From: CAZOKZ01 sp964580585
GTDB lineage: Bacteria; Sumerlaeota; Sumerlaeia; SLMS01; JAHLLQ01
Direction: 5' to 3'
Length of the DNA: 64,000 nt
Assembly: GCA_964580585.1 (NCBI GenBank)
Contig: CAZOKZ010000012.1
Span: 15,486-79,485, forward strand
A program made the position numbers and the translations under genes. Of the stretch, positions 18,346 to 27,341 are shown piece after piece (position 1 is the first letter of the stretch; every line of letters starts with the position of its first letter). The notes under the pieces are model-generated. The model did not search any database and had not been told where the DNA came from. It worked only from the letters and a program-made list of their open reading frames with translations.

Positions 18346-18432
18346 TTATTGCTTGCTCACCCGGCCTGCAGTGGTTATGTATTTGCTGATTTAAATCCAA
18401 AAGTTATTGGTTTCTGGGAAGGATATCATGTT

Positions 18433-19887
18433 ATGAACAGACGACTCTCTCACATCCTGCTGGTTCCCTTGATGGCGCTATTTTGTTCGTGTGCCCATCA
18501 GGAAACGGAATGGGATGCACCGACACAGGCGGCGAAGCCGGTGCCGGATACGATTTCTTTGTTGAGCTTGAATCTGCATGGGTATCATCCGATGGGCGAA
18601 CAACCCCGGTGGGTGGAATTCCGCGATGGCAAAATTCAGCCAGCCAACACGGACTTGTTTTTTTTCACGGAGGAAGAGCTTTTCCGTGGCGAGCGTCGTC
18701 GCCAGGAAAAACTCGCGGCAGATTTGCGTGTGTTGCAGCCGGACATTGCGATTTTCCAGGAAGTCGCGGCTGGCTTGCCGCAGCAGGACAAATCGTGCCT
18801 GAATTTTTACTTCCGGCGCGGCGAGTTCGAGGTCGATGGCGAAAATACCGTCTGGCGGTTGGAGCGTAGGTTGCAAGACTTGGGGTACTGGGGCGCGGTG
18901 GCGTGCCGGGGCAATATCGGCTGGATAACGGAAAATTACACGTTCGCCGGGCGGCGTATCTGGCGTGGCGAGAGCGAGGAAAACCGCGAGTTGGTGAACG
19001 ATTTTTACGAAGGCTTCTATCCCAACGGAATCATTGTCGAAGGATTTGGCATGTTGGTCCGGGCGCCGTGGCGGATTGTGGACCACGAAATGATGACGGT
19101 CACTTTCAATGACGGAGGCGAAACGATTTCATTCGAGGTGGCGACGATCGGTTGGTACGACGGGTATTGGCCCGAAACACCGAATTCGTGGGATGATGGC
19201 GCATTGAACAAAACGGTGCTCGCCGCGGGATATCAACATCGGTGGCTGGCGGTGGCGAATCTGCATGCAGGTCACAAGCTTGCGCACTTCGAGCAAGCGG
19301 TGGCGATTCGTCGGGCGATGGACGATTATGTAAAGAATCGTCCTTTCCCGGAAAATTTTGGCGGCCTGATCATCGCGGGCGACTTTAACGCGCGCCTCTA
19401 TCGCCCGACCGATACGCGAGCGACGGAATACAATGAAATCGCTTCGATTCCGTGGGAAATCGCGAGCGACGACGAGTACAATTTCCGCGTGGACGATGCG
19501 CCCGATTCAAGCGCGGAGTTGATCGAGAAACTGACGGAATTGAACAATGATGGTTACAAGGAATGGGCCACGGTGAATGGACCGAACGCGACGTCGCGCA
19601 TCGAAACAGCGGTGAAAAAGTTCTACGACTGGCAACGCGAACAACTGGAAGAGACAGGAACGCTTCCCGTGATGCAGGAAGCGTTTTCCGACGCGCAGGA
19701 CCGTGACCTGTGTCAACCGCCTTCCGTGGCAGGCGCCCATTGTGCACCCGTCGAGCGCATCGATCACATTTTCACCAGTCCCGAGCTGAAAACGCAAAAC
19801 GCGTTTATTCTCTGGGGAACCAAAATGTGGCAAAGCACAGAAACCGTTTCCGATCACCCGGGAGTGATGGCTGAATTCTCCTGGTAA
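18433..19887 (+). CDS. Lipoprotein of the endonuclease/exonuclease/phosphatase family
   Basis: A 484-residue exported lipoprotein. The N-terminus MNRRLSHILLVPLMALFCSC is a type II signal peptide with the lipid-carrying cysteine at 20. The mature part has the EEP fold landmarks in order: ISLLSLNLHG (~41-50), PDIAIFQEVAAG (metal-binding Glu), VANLHAGH, IIAGDFNARLY (GDFN), RIDHIFTS and SDHPGVMAEF (catalytic His). The fold covers DNases, sphingomyelinases and inositol phosphatases; the substrate here is not clear. An AAGGA sequence precedes the chosen ATG. A dispersed GGGACGGAG palindrome separates its stop from the convergent gene. Confidence 0.85.
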   Translation: MNRRLSHILLVPLMALFCSCAHQETEWDAPTQAAKPVPDTISLLSLNLHGYHPMGEQPRWVEFRDGKIQPANTDLFFFTEEELFRGERRRQEKLAADLRVLQPDIAIFQEVAAGLPQQDKSCLNFYFRRGEFEVDGENTVWRLERRLQDLGYWGAVACRGNIGWITENYTFAGRRIWRGESEENRELVNDFYEGFYPNGIIVEGFGMLVRAPWRIVDHEMMTVTFNDGGETISFEVATIGWYDGYWPETPNSWDDGALNKTVLAAGYQHRWLAVANLHAGHKLAHFEQAVAIRRAMDDYVKNRPFPENFGGLIIAGDFNARLYRPTDTRATEYNEIASIPWEIASDDEYNFRVDDAPDSSAELIEKLTELNNDGYKEWATVNGPNATSRIETAVKKFYDWQREQLEETGTLPVMQEAFSDAQDRDLCQPPSVAGAHCAPVERIDHIFTSPELKTQNAFILWGTKMWQSTETVSDHPGVMAEFSW

Positions 19888-19922
19888 GTGATGGGGATTG
19901 GTAGATACCAGAAAAAATCAAT

Positions 19923-19954
19923 CGAGGGACGGAGAACGAATGCTCCGTCCCTCG
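19923..19954. repeat. GGGACGGAG palindromic repeat, copy A (terminator-like)
   Basis: Perfect 12-bp arms CGAGGGACGGAG / CTCCGTCCCTCG around an 8-base loop, between two convergent genes. Nearly identical in sequence, loop length and placement to copy B at 26237-26266, so it is a dispersed element probably used as a bidirectional terminator. Confidence 0.8.
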
Positions 19955-19956
19955 AA

Positions 19957-21468
19957 TTATTTTAGTGATATTTCCGCTACGGCTCCATTGTTTTCAAACG
20001 TTGAACCGAAGGCCAGCGTTGCCGTAGCGGCGATGTTGGTGAATCCGGGGATACGAATGGTGGGCGGCGAGCTGTAGCCAGAACCGCCATCGGTGATTTC
20101 AAATCCGGTTATCACGCCATTTTTGATCAACGCGTAGGCGACTGCTGAACGTGTGGGCCACATTTCTCCGCGTTGCGGTTGATAACGATAATAGTTCGAC
20201 ACTTCGTCCAGTCGCTCGTTGGTGATCCCATAGGGAGCGAGCCGCGATATGAGCGCCTGCTTATTTTTACGCACCTGCGTGGGTTCGGGTTCGCCTCCGC
20301 CCATGGCCGGATTCACGTGACTGAACGCTTCGCGGAATACTTCGGGTGCGACGCCGAGGGCTCCGGCGATCAAAATCACGGGACGTCCGCGATCGACGGT
20401 TACGGTGTTGTGTCCGCCGGAAAATTCCACGGGAACGCGCGTGATTTTAGCCTCTGTGTAGAAAATGGCAATCATTTGGGCTCGAGCTAGATAGTGGGAT
20501 TCTCTGGTGAAGGCATACGCGAGCGCGAAGGCTTCGACCGTGTGTGAAACATCGACGGTCTTTTCCTTGCCGAGGAACGATTCGCCGCCATCGAACACGC
20601 GGCTGTTGCCTTCCGTGATGATTTCTCCGGTATCGAGGACACGGGTTTCCTGCCAGCGGATGGCTTTTTCCAATGCGTCGCGCAAGGCGGCGTCGTTGGG
20701 GCGAAAGAGCGCCAGCCGATAGCCCACGGCAACGCTCACGCCATTGTAGCTGGAGTCGAAGCCACCGCCTTCGATAAAATAACCGTCCTCCTGTTGCTGT
20801 TCGAGCGCCCGCGCAAGAAACCGGTCGGCGTTTTCGATCAGATCGGAATCGGAAAACAACACGCCAAGCGATTGAAACGCCAGCGCGTCGATCATCAGGC
20901 GGTTTGGCGCTGTGGCATCGTATTGAGCGATCGTTTCCTGCTCCTTGCTTAAAAATTTTGCGCCGCGCTTCATCGGTTCGCCGAACTTGTCGAGGCGTTT
21001 GCGCAGAGGAGCCGTTTCGTCCGACGTTTGAAACCACGACGATTGCCTCAGCGAAAGCGCGCCCGACCCCGCCGATGCGAGAAAGAACGCTGCGCCGCTC
21101 GCCAGATCGCCGCGCGTGGCGGATTTGCCTTTCATGTCGTCCGGGATTTTGAGTTCAAAGCCCCCATCATCAAGTTGATGCTGAAAGCCGTATTCGACGG
21201 CTTGTATGAAGTAGCGTGCGGCTTCGGCGTTTTGCTTGCGAACGGCGTAATCCGCCAAATGATGAATGCGGTACTGAAACCGGGCGTGAATGTATTGCTC
21301 GCGGTTGCGACCAACGGCGCCTTTGGTGTCGGGCACTTGGGCTTTGGCAAAAAAAGCCAGGAGATTTTCAGGTAAGCGGGTCATGGCATTTTCGTGCGAA
21401 AGTTCCTTCGCGAAAGTCGCAGAACAGAGAAGCAACGAAATGCAAAGCGTCAGAAAGTTTTTTTGCAT
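19957..21468 (-). CDS. Secreted protein with predicted alpha/alpha-toroid fold
   Basis: A 503-residue exported protein; MQKNFLTLCISLLLCSATFA is a signal peptide. The body is a series of paired helices with repeats of the form YALAYAFTRESHYLARAQMI and phrases such as DGGFELKIP and EDGYFIEGGGFDSSYNGVSV, reminiscent of glycoside hydrolase or polysaccharide-lyase toroids. I cannot place it in a named family, and no catalytic residue is assigned. The last ~50 residues are beta-rich, with GFEITDGGSGYSSPPTI, a motif common in extracellular adhesion/beta repeats. An alternative start at 21504 (MPRQTTV) would lengthen the signal. It is convergent with the EEP lipoprotein. Confidence 0.65.
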   Translation of the reverse strand: MQKNFLTLCISLLLCSATFAKELSHENAMTRLPENLLAFFAKAQVPDTKGAVGRNREQYIHARFQYRIHHLADYAVRKQNAEAARYFIQAVEYGFQHQLDDGGFELKIPDDMKGKSATRGDLASGAAFFLASAGSGALSLRQSSWFQTSDETAPLRKRLDKFGEPMKRGAKFLSKEQETIAQYDATAPNRLMIDALAFQSLGVLFSDSDLIENADRFLARALEQQQEDGYFIEGGGFDSSYNGVSVAVGYRLALFRPNDAALRDALEKAIRWQETRVLDTGEIITEGNSRVFDGGESFLGKEKTVDVSHTVEAFALAYAFTRESHYLARAQMIAIFYTEAKITRVPVEFSGGHNTVTVDRGRPVILIAGALGVAPEVFREAFSHVNPAMGGGEPEPTQVRKNKQALISRLAPYGITNERLDEVSNYYRYQPQRGEMWPTRSAVAYALIKNGVITGFEITDGGSGYSSPPTIRIPGFTNIAATATLAFGSTFENNGAVAEISLK

Positions 21469-21715
21469 GTAAGGGGACAATAAGACGGTTGTTTGGCGTG
21501 GCATGGAAGGTTCATTTCTCTCGGAGGCGTTTTCAAGCGATTCAATATGCGACAACGGTTCTAAATTCCAGGTGCGAATGCACATTAATTTTCGTTCATC
21601 AGGTGGCTGAGTGTTGAATTTTGCTCCAAGTGGCGGGAGCAATTTCGCTTGGCGGACGCGTGGCCGCGCCGTTTAGTTGCTTTATTCGTAACCAACAGCG
21701 GGAGAATGTCCGCTC

Positions 21716-22762
21716 ATGATGATCATCACCGATATCGATCCTTCGTCGCCCGCGTGTCCGGAAACACGCATGTCGTGGCTGAGGTGGGTGCCAAACGGGC
21801 CGCTCAAGCGAGTGACTGTGTCGTGTTTCGATCCTGAAACACCGCTGTACATTGGCGATTCCGAGGGGTCGAAGATTACGTCGGAATTCCCGTACGTGAT
21901 TTGGCGGTCGCAAGCGACCGAATCGCAAATCAACACGGCGGGGCGGTTGTGCGATCGCTTGCCGGCGGACATGAAACGCGTGGTGTTTGTGGCCGATCAA
22001 GGCGAAGGTTTTCGTGGTCATTATGATCGGCAGTGGGCTGCCGTGGAGGGCAATCTGCATGTGACGGTGCTGCTGTGCGAATCGATGCCCGCCCAGCATG
22101 TGGGGACGGGATACGCCATTTTACCGATTTTGACGTTGGCGGACACAGCGCAATCGCTCGTCGGCGGCAAAGGTCGTGTGAGTATTCGTTGGATCAACGA
22201 TATTTTACTCGATGGCGAAAAGGTTGGCGGCGCGCTTGGGCATACCCGTCTTCAAGGGCCGACGTACACCAGCGCAATCCTGGGCATGGGATTGAATCTG
22301 CAGAAAAAACCCAACGTGGAACCGACGCTGTTTGTTCCGCGCGTTGGATCGCTCGCTTCGTTTGTGGGAAATCGCACCAAGCTGGAACTGTTGCACGCGA
22401 TGCTGAGTGCGTTTTTGTCGAACCACACGATTCTGGTACGTCAAGGCGGCAATGGGTTGGCGGATCGTTATCGCAAAATGGTGGCGTTGCGTGGCGAGCC
22501 GGTTCGCGTGTTCGAGGATGGCCCGGGAATGGATGGACTGTCGCCAGGCGAGCTGAAAATGATCGCGCAAGGAACGCTCGATGGGATCAACAACGAGCTG
22601 CACCTTCAGGTAGGCGGAAAGACCGCCACCCGTGGGCGACTGGTTTCCGAAGCCGATTTCCAGGAGTTCATCGTGCGGCGGCTTGAGGCACCTTATGGGG
22701 AGGATTCTCAGGCGACGACCGACGGTATTCAGCGTGAGCACCCACTCGATCTGGGCGAATGA
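21716..22762 (+). CDS. Biotin-protein ligase-like protein (atypical)
   Basis: A 348-residue protein with the catalytic core of BirA/biotin-acetyl-CoA-carboxylase ligase at about 60-215: RSQATES (substrate-entry strand), YAILPILTLADTAQSL, RWINDILLDGEKVGGALG (equivalent of the KWPND...KxAG block with the catalytic lysine) and ILGMGLNL. The normally invariant glycine/arginine loop GRGRxGRxW is replaced by EGFRGHYDRQW, and the lysine of KWPND is arginine. There is no N-terminal winged helix and the C-terminal extension is long. It may be a divergent biotin or lipoate ligase with altered chemistry. A GGGAG about 14 nt before the first of two adjacent ATGs supports the start. The next feature is tRNA-Gln. 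Confidence 0.65.
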   Translation: MMIITDIDPSSPACPETRMSWLRWVPNGPLKRVTVSCFDPETPLYIGDSEGSKITSEFPYVIWRSQATESQINTAGRLCDRLPADMKRVVFVADQGEGFRGHYDRQWAAVEGNLHVTVLLCESMPAQHVGTGYAILPILTLADTAQSLVGGKGRVSIRWINDILLDGEKVGGALGHTRLQGPTYTSAILGMGLNLQKKPNVEPTLFVPRVGSLASFVGNRTKLELLHAMLSAFLSNHTILVRQGGNGLADRYRKMVALRGEPVRVFEDGPGMDGLSPGELKMIAQGTLDGINNELHLQVGGKTATRGRLVSEADFQEFIVRRLEAPYGEDSQATTDGIQREHPLDLGE

Positions 22763-22804
22763 AAAAAGCCTCCAGCGCAAAGGCTGAAGGCTTGGAAACT
22801 TCGG

Positions 22805-22880
22805 TGGCTGGGGGGCAGGGACTCGAACCCCGGACATTCGGCGCCAAAGGCCGACGTTCTACCAACTGAACTACCCCCCA
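22805..22880 (-). tRNA. tRNA-Gln (anticodon UUG)
   Basis: Complete cloverleaf on the minus strand. The acceptor stem TGGGGGG pairs with CCCCCCA, the D arm contains AGTTGGTAGA, the anticodon stem TCGGC/GCCGA holds the loop CTTTGGC (anticodon TTG), and the T arm carries TTCGAGT. The 3' CCA is encoded (22805-22807), with G as discriminator base. No tRNA-derived attachment duplication was seen next to it. Confidence 0.95.
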
Positions 22881-23014
22881 AGACCGACGGGGTTTGCAAG
22901 CGGGCTGAAACGCCGCGCAAACGTAGAGGAGAGGGTACAGACCGACGGCGTGCTGTCAACGACGAAGGTGTAAAAAAATCAAAAATCCCCGCTTTCGATT
23001 TCCCGCTTCACAAA

Positions 23015-23175
23015 TCCTCCAAGACGTTCTCAAAGTTCCAGGACGTTCTTCAAATTTGCAAGATCGAGGCGCGCAAGGCGAGGGCGACCAAGGCGTAGCG
23101 GAGCTACGTTGCGGGAGGCCGAGTCCGACGCGCAACGACGAGATTGCGAACTTTGAGAACGTCCTGTACAAATCC
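23015..23175 (-). repeat. GAACTTTGAGAACGTC repeat element, copy 1 (palindrome-ended)
   Basis: GACGTTCTCAAAGTTC at 23023-23038 is exactly inverted at 23148-23163, and between them lies a hairpin (GGCGTAGCGGAGCTACG region). Read on the minus strand, the unit matches 29945-30050 over most of its length (TTGCGCGTCGGACTC, TCGCCC, CGATCTTGCGAACTTTGAGAAC). No ORF spans it. The remaining gap between the tRNA and 23300 shows nothing else. Confidence 0.75.
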
Positions 23176-23300
23176 TCCTTGCGGCTGAAAGGGCATTGCC
23201 CATATTGCCTTTAGCATAAGTTATTGCGTAAATCCGGCCACGGCGGGATGTTTCTGGCGGGGCGTAACCGGATCAGAATTTTGAATGGAGAATGCATAAA

Positions 23301-23678
23301 ATGGGTGATCTTGGTGGTAAAAGCTACGCCCCCGAGGGCGAAATCTCGGCGGATGAAAAAACCTGGGGGATGTTCGCGCACCTCTCTGGAATCATTGCGG
23401 GATTTTTTGGGTTCAACTTTCTCGGGCCGCTCATCATCTGGCTGATCAAAAAAGACGCTTCGCCATACGTGGCAAAGCAAGCCATGCACGCTCTTTATTT
23501 CCAGGGAGCGTTGTGGGTGCTTATTTGGATTTCGGCCGTTCTGACGATGGTTTGTATTGGTTTTATTTTGCTGCCAATCGTTGGGATCGGCGGTTTGGTT
23601 TACTCGATTGTCGGCACGGTCAAAGCCAATGAAGGCTTGATCTACGAATACCCGGTGACGAGCAAGTTTGTGAAGTAA
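23301..23678 (+). CDS. DUF4870-like small membrane protein
   Basis: A 125-residue inner-membrane protein with the DUF4870 pattern: DEKTWGMFAHLSGIIAGF (first hydrophobic segment), PLIIWLIKKDASPYVAKQAM (the conserved P-W-...-K-...-QA core), then two further hydrophobic segments at about 65-110. Function of the family is unknown. The ATG at 23301 has a GGAG 13 nt upstream; another ATG three codons earlier (23292) is possible. It is monocistronic, convergent with the GNAT gene only 2 bp away, and directly downstream of repeat copy 1. Confidence 0.8.
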   Translation: MGDLGGKSYAPEGEISADEKTWGMFAHLSGIIAGFFGFNFLGPLIIWLIKKDASPYVAKQAMHALYFQGALWVLIWISAVLTMVCIGFILLPIVGIGGLVYSIVGTVKANEGLIYEYPVTSKFVK

Positions 23679-23680
23679 TT

Positions 23681-24106
23681 TCACCGCCCGGGTGGAATTT
23701 CGAGCATCAGACTGCGGTCGCGAAACCCCATCGCCCGCCAGAATTCAATGCCTGACGTGTTGTGGCACAACGCCTCGACCGTCAGGCGTTTGTCTTTTGG
23801 CCAGACCGTATCGAAGAGCACGCCCATCGCCCGGCGCCCGATGCCTTCGCGCCGCCGGGTACGGTCGACGAAAAACTGAGGCATGTAAATTTCCTTCGCC
23901 ATTTCGTGATACAACGCGTATGCCACGTCGTTGTTTTCCTCATCGGAAAAAATCACTGCCTTGTACCCCGTTGTCAGCAACATGCCCATGCGCTTTCTCA
24001 GTTTCGGAACGCTGAGCGGGTTTTCGTGGCCTTCGTCCTGGATCAGTTGGTGATTCCACTCGGCCAGCAAATCGAGATCGGATTCCGACGCGTAACGGAA
24101 AATCAT
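23681..24106 (-). CDS. GNAT-family acetyltransferase
   Basis: A 141-residue N-acetyltransferase. FRYASESDLDLLAEWNHQL is the N-terminal GNAT strand-helix, EIYMPQFFVDRTRRREGIGR is the acetyl-CoA loop (R-x-x-G-I-G-R), and VEALCHNTSGIEFWRAMGF is the C-terminal motif B with a typical N...G..FW...GF. The acceptor substrate is not predictable. The start at 24106 forms an ATGA overlap with the mazG stop, so the two are co-translated. The frame extends 13 codons upstream within mazG but those residues are not GNAT-like. Confidence 0.85.
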   Translation of the reverse strand: MIFRYASESDLDLLAEWNHQLIQDEGHENPLSVPKLRKRMGMLLTTGYKAVIFSDEENNDVAYALYHEMAKEIYMPQFFVDRTRRREGIGRRAMGVLFDTVWPKDKRLTVEALCHNTSGIEFWRAMGFRDRSLMLEIPPGR

Positions 24107-24963
24107 TTTGCCTGTCGTTCCCGCGCTTTGGCTTCTTCCCACCACGCGTCCATTTCGTCGAGCGTCATGTCGTCCAGGCGACGACCTTCCTGGCGGGCTT
24201 TATCTTCCATGAAATGAAACCGGCGGGTGAATTTGCAATTCGTGCCATGCAGCGCTTGCTCGGGATCGACGTTCAGGAACCGCGCCAGGTTCACGAGCGC
24301 AAAAAACAAGTCGCCGAGTTCGTCTTCGATCTTCGCCTGATCCATGGCGTCGTGCTGCTCGCGCAATTCATCGATTTCCTCGTGGATTTTTTCCCACACG
24401 GGGCCGATGGTGCTCCAATCAAATCCCACACGGGCGGCTTTCGACTGCAGGCGGTCGGCCCGTTGCAAGGCAGGTAGAGCTTTGGGGACGCCGTCGAGTT
24501 GCGAGACGGGTTTTTCGCCTTCGCCTTTGGCCTCGCGTTCGGCGCGTTTGATGGCTTCCCAATTTTTCAGCACCGTGCCCGTGTCATCGACGGTAAGTTC
24601 GCCGAAAACATGCGGGTGGCGACGGATCAACTTCTCGCAAATTCCCGTGTACACGTCGTCGATGTTGAAGCGTTCTTCGCGCCGCGCCAGCGCCGCGTGG
24701 AATACCACCTGGAGGCCCAGGTCGCCGAGTTCCCCGCGCAGTTCGTCCCAGTCTTCGCGGTCGATGGCGTCGCAGACTTCGTAGGATTCCTCGATAACAT
24801 ACGGACGAAGCGAGCGGTGGGTCTGCTCGCGATCCCATGGACACCCGTCGGGATCGAGCAATCGCTCCATGATATCCACCAATCGGCGGAAGGGATCGGG
24901 ATTGGTCGGGGCCGGGCGGCGGGGTGTATCCGCCGAGGGAGCGGGCGAGTTGTTGTTCGACAT
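24103..24963 (-). CDS. mazG: Nucleoside triphosphate pyrophosphohydrolase MazG
   Basis: A 286-residue all-helical NTP pyrophosphohydrolase that clears non-canonical or excess (d)NTPs and may lower alarmone-linked stress signals. Two MazG repeats are visible: the first has CPWDREQTHRSLRPYVIEES and ELGDLGLQVVFHA (the EExxE...ExxD metal site), the second around EKIHEEIDELREQ and IEDELGDLFFALVNLARFL. The N-terminal ~25 residues are a Pro/Ser-rich lead-in. An AAGGA sits 9 nt before the ATG. It is the first gene of a pair with the downstream acetyltransferase. Confidence 0.93.
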   Translation of the reverse strand: MSNNNSPAPSADTPRRPAPTNPDPFRRLVDIMERLLDPDGCPWDREQTHRSLRPYVIEESYEVCDAIDREDWDELRGELGDLGLQVVFHAALARREERFNIDDVYTGICEKLIRRHPHVFGELTVDDTGTVLKNWEAIKRAEREAKGEGEKPVSQLDGVPKALPALQRADRLQSKAARVGFDWSTIGPVWEKIHEEIDELREQHDAMDQAKIEDELGDLFFALVNLARFLNVDPEQALHGTNCKFTRRFHFMEDKARQEGRRLDDMTLDEMDAWWEEAKARERQAK

Positions 24964-25196
24964 GGGGAAGTCCTTCTCGGGTCAAGTGGCGGAAACGATG
25001 CCGGAAGAGGAGGGTGGATGCAATGAGAGTCGTAAAAGTCTGAGACGATTTGACTTGTGCAGGGCGGTCTCGACTGTGTATAAGAAAAACATCTGAGAAA
25101 TAATCGATTTCCCGATTGCGCACGTTGATTTGAATGAGGGGAATTCGGGTTAACGAGTTCCCGGTGACGTCGCCGCGAGAAGTGAGAGTTTTGTAT

Positions 25197-26210
25197 ATGA
25201 CCGATAGTCCGAATTCCAGCCCTGTTCGTTTTGGTATTTTGGGGTGCGGTGCGTTAGCGACTCATGCCATCGCGCCTGCCTTGCGCTGGTCGTCGTTGTG
25301 CGATCTGGTGGGCGTGGCCAGCCGTTCCGTTTCGACGGCGCAAATCCGTGCGAGCGAAACTCAAGCGCGAAAAGCTTTCGGCACGTACCAGGAGATGCTC
25401 GACGATCCGGAAATCGAAGCGATTTACATCGGCGTTCCCAATGGCTTGCACGAAGAGTGGGTGCTGAAAGCAGCCGAGGCCGGTAAACATATTCTATGCG
25501 AGAAAAGCCTGACGCTCAACAGCGCTTCCGCCCGCATTATGACCAACGCATGCAACGAGGCGAACGTGTTGCTGATGGAATCGTTCATGTATCGCCATCA
25601 CCCGCAGTGGGAAATGATCAAGGCGGTGATTCGCGAAGGAAAAATTGGCGACGTGCGCCTGGTGCGCGCGGGGCTTTCCGGTGTTCTTCAAGATACACAC
25701 AACCATCGATGGTCGGCGCAACTCGGTGGCGGCGCGTTGTACGACCTGACGTGTTACTCGGTGAACGTTGCACGCATGTTGTACGATCGCGAACCGCTCA
25801 GTGTGTGCGCCGTGGCCGATCGCGGCACCCGCGAAAAAGTCGATTGCCTGTCCGTGGCGATCATGGACTTCGGCTATGGGCGCATGGCGATTGCCAGCGG
25901 CAGCCTTTCGACATTCAATCACCAATACGTCGAAATCGAAGGCACCCTGGGCCGCATTACGGTCGAGCGACCGTTCATTCCCGGTTGGGAACGCGCCGCA
26001 GTCGTGATCGAACACGGCATGAGCCGCGACCGCATCGAGGTTCCCGGCGCGAACCACTTCCTGCATCAGATGGAACACTTTGCGTTGTGCATCCGCGACT
26101 CGAAACGTCCGTTGAAACCGGCGGAAAACGGGCTGCTGCAATGTCTGGTGAACGAAGCGATCGAACAATCGTGGATATCGGGTAAAACCGTTGAAGTCGC
26201 TGAACCGTAA
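25197..26210 (+). CDS. Gfo/Idh/MocA-family NAD(P)-dependent oxidoreductase
   Basis: A 337-residue dehydrogenase acting on sugars, inositols or similar. The N-terminal Rossmann fold has FGILGCGALATHAIAPAL (GxGxxA), followed by IYIGVPNGLHEEW and HILCEKSLTL, the conserved E-K-P/S loop with the catalytic lysine. The C-terminal half (FMYRHHPQWEMIKAVIREGK, then GALYDLTCYSVNVARML) is the substrate domain and matches the family well. Start chosen at the ATG at 25197, preceded by GAGAG. It is monocistronic and convergent with the heptosyltransferase across GGGACGGAG repeat copy B. Substrate not assigned. Confidence 0.9.
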   Translation: MTDSPNSSPVRFGILGCGALATHAIAPALRWSSLCDLVGVASRSVSTAQIRASETQARKAFGTYQEMLDDPEIEAIYIGVPNGLHEEWVLKAAEAGKHILCEKSLTLNSASARIMTNACNEANVLLMESFMYRHHPQWEMIKAVIREGKIGDVRLVRAGLSGVLQDTHNHRWSAQLGGGALYDLTCYSVNVARMLYDREPLSVCAVADRGTREKVDCLSVAIMDFGYGRMAIASGSLSTFNHQYVEIEGTLGRITVERPFIPGWERAAVVIEHGMSRDRIEVPGANHFLHQMEHFALCIRDSKRPLKPAENGLLQCLVNEAIEQSWISGKTVEVAEP

Positions 26211-26236
26211 AGAAGGTTATCCCAGAATCATCAACT

Positions 26237-26266
26237 GAGGGACGGAGAATGGATGCTCCGTCCCTC
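26237..26266. repeat. GGGACGGAG palindromic repeat, copy B (terminator-like)
   Basis: Arms GAGGGACGGAG / CTCCGTCCCTC with an 8-base loop, between two convergent stops. Same sequence and placement as copy A at 19923-19954. Confidence 0.8.
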
Positions 26267-26267
26267 T

Positions 26268-27341
26268 TTATCTTTTTGTGTACTCCGTATTTTGCAATTC
26301 AGAGTTTTCCAACAACTCCTGTGCCGCCTTCACCACCATGTCCGGTGTAACGGCGGTCATGCAGCGGTGGTCGATGGGGCAATCGCGCAGCAGGCATGGC
26401 GCGCATTCGGTATCGACGCGCACGATGCGAAATTTATCGGTCAGCGGCGCGGTCGTTACCCAGTCGGTGCTGCCGAAAACGGCGACGAGCGGCGTGCCGA
26501 GCGCGGCGGCGATGTGCATCGCCCCGGAATCGTTCGTCAGGTACAACTCGCACCGGGCCAGGAACGCGATCAGTTCGCGCAGCTTCATTTCACCCGCCGC
26601 GTTGTGAAAGCGCTGGCCGCCCGCGTCGCAAACCTGCTGGGCCACGGGGCGTTCGTTCGGCAGACCCGTGACAAACACGCGCGCGCCTCGTTCGTCGGCA
26701 ATGCGCCGGGCGGCTTCGGCGTAGCGTTCGGGCAACCAGCGTTTGGCCGTGCCGTAAAACGCTGCCGGATTCACGCCGATCACCGATTGACCGTCGGCGA
26801 CGCCGTGCTTGGCGAGGTATTCGGCCATCGCCGCGTGCTCTTCGTCCGAAACCATCAGCTTGAGCGGTGGCGGTTCGGTCGCCGTCACGCCCCACGGCGA
26901 TAGCAGGCGCAGGTAGTATTTGACCTCGTGCACGGCGAGGTCTTGCGGGCGCAACCCAACCGCCCCGTTGAGCAACACGCCGCGCGCGTCGCGGTCGTAA
27001 CCCACGCGATAACGCACGCCGCCGGCCTTGAGCAGCAGCGCCGCGTTCATCGAGTTGGGCAGCGCAAAGCCCAGATCGGCTTTCAGCGCGCGCAACCGGC
27101 GGATGGCGTCGAGGCGACCTCTCACCGTGCGATCGTCGATTGTCCACACGTCGTCCACATCGGGGTGGGGACGGAGCAACGGTGTAACCGACCCGCGCCC
27201 GAGCGCCACGATGCGCGCGTTGGGGAACGTTTCGCGTGCGCGGGCCAGAAACGGCGTGTTCATCACCGCGTCGCCGACCCAATTGGTCAGGCGCACGACC
27301 ACCGTATGGATGGTTTTCGGATCGGGCGGGGCGATTGTCAC
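26268..27341 (-). CDS. LPS heptosyltransferase II-like glycosyltransferase (GT9)
   Basis: A 357-residue glycosyltransferase family 9 protein that probably adds heptose to the lipopolysaccharide inner core in the cytoplasm. Typical features: VVVRLTNWVGDAVMNTPFL at the N-terminus (acceptor domain), IGVNPAAFYGTAKRWLPERY (donor-site block), LYLTNDSGAMHIAAALGTPL and VAVFGSTDW, and a C-terminal CPIDHRCM...V motif common in WaaF. The start is a GTG whose GTGA overlaps the upstream HAD gene's stop, so they are co-translated. It is direct evidence for a Gram-negative envelope with LPS. WaaC or another GT9 member is the alternative. Confidence 0.85.
   Translation of the reverse strand: MTIAPPDPKTIHTVVVRLTNWVGDAVMNTPFLARARETFPNARIVALGRGSVTPLLRPHPDVDDVWTIDDRTVRGRLDAIRRLRALKADLGFALPNSMNAALLLKAGGVRYRVGYDRDARGVLLNGAVGLRPQDLAVHEVKYYLRLLSPWGVTATEPPPLKLMVSDEEHAAMAEYLAKHGVADGQSVIGVNPAAFYGTAKRWLPERYAEAARRIADERGARVFVTGLPNERPVAQQVCDAGGQRFHNAAGEMKLRELIAFLARCELYLTNDSGAMHIAAALGTPLVAVFGSTDWVTTAPLTDKFRIVRVDTECAPCLLRDCPIDHRCMTAVTPDMVVKAAQELLENSELQNTEYTKR

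Noticed and set aside
22805..23175. tRNA-Gln as an integration site for a genomic island
   Set aside because: No integrase and no duplicated tRNA 3' end were found; the adjacent repeat has its own ends.
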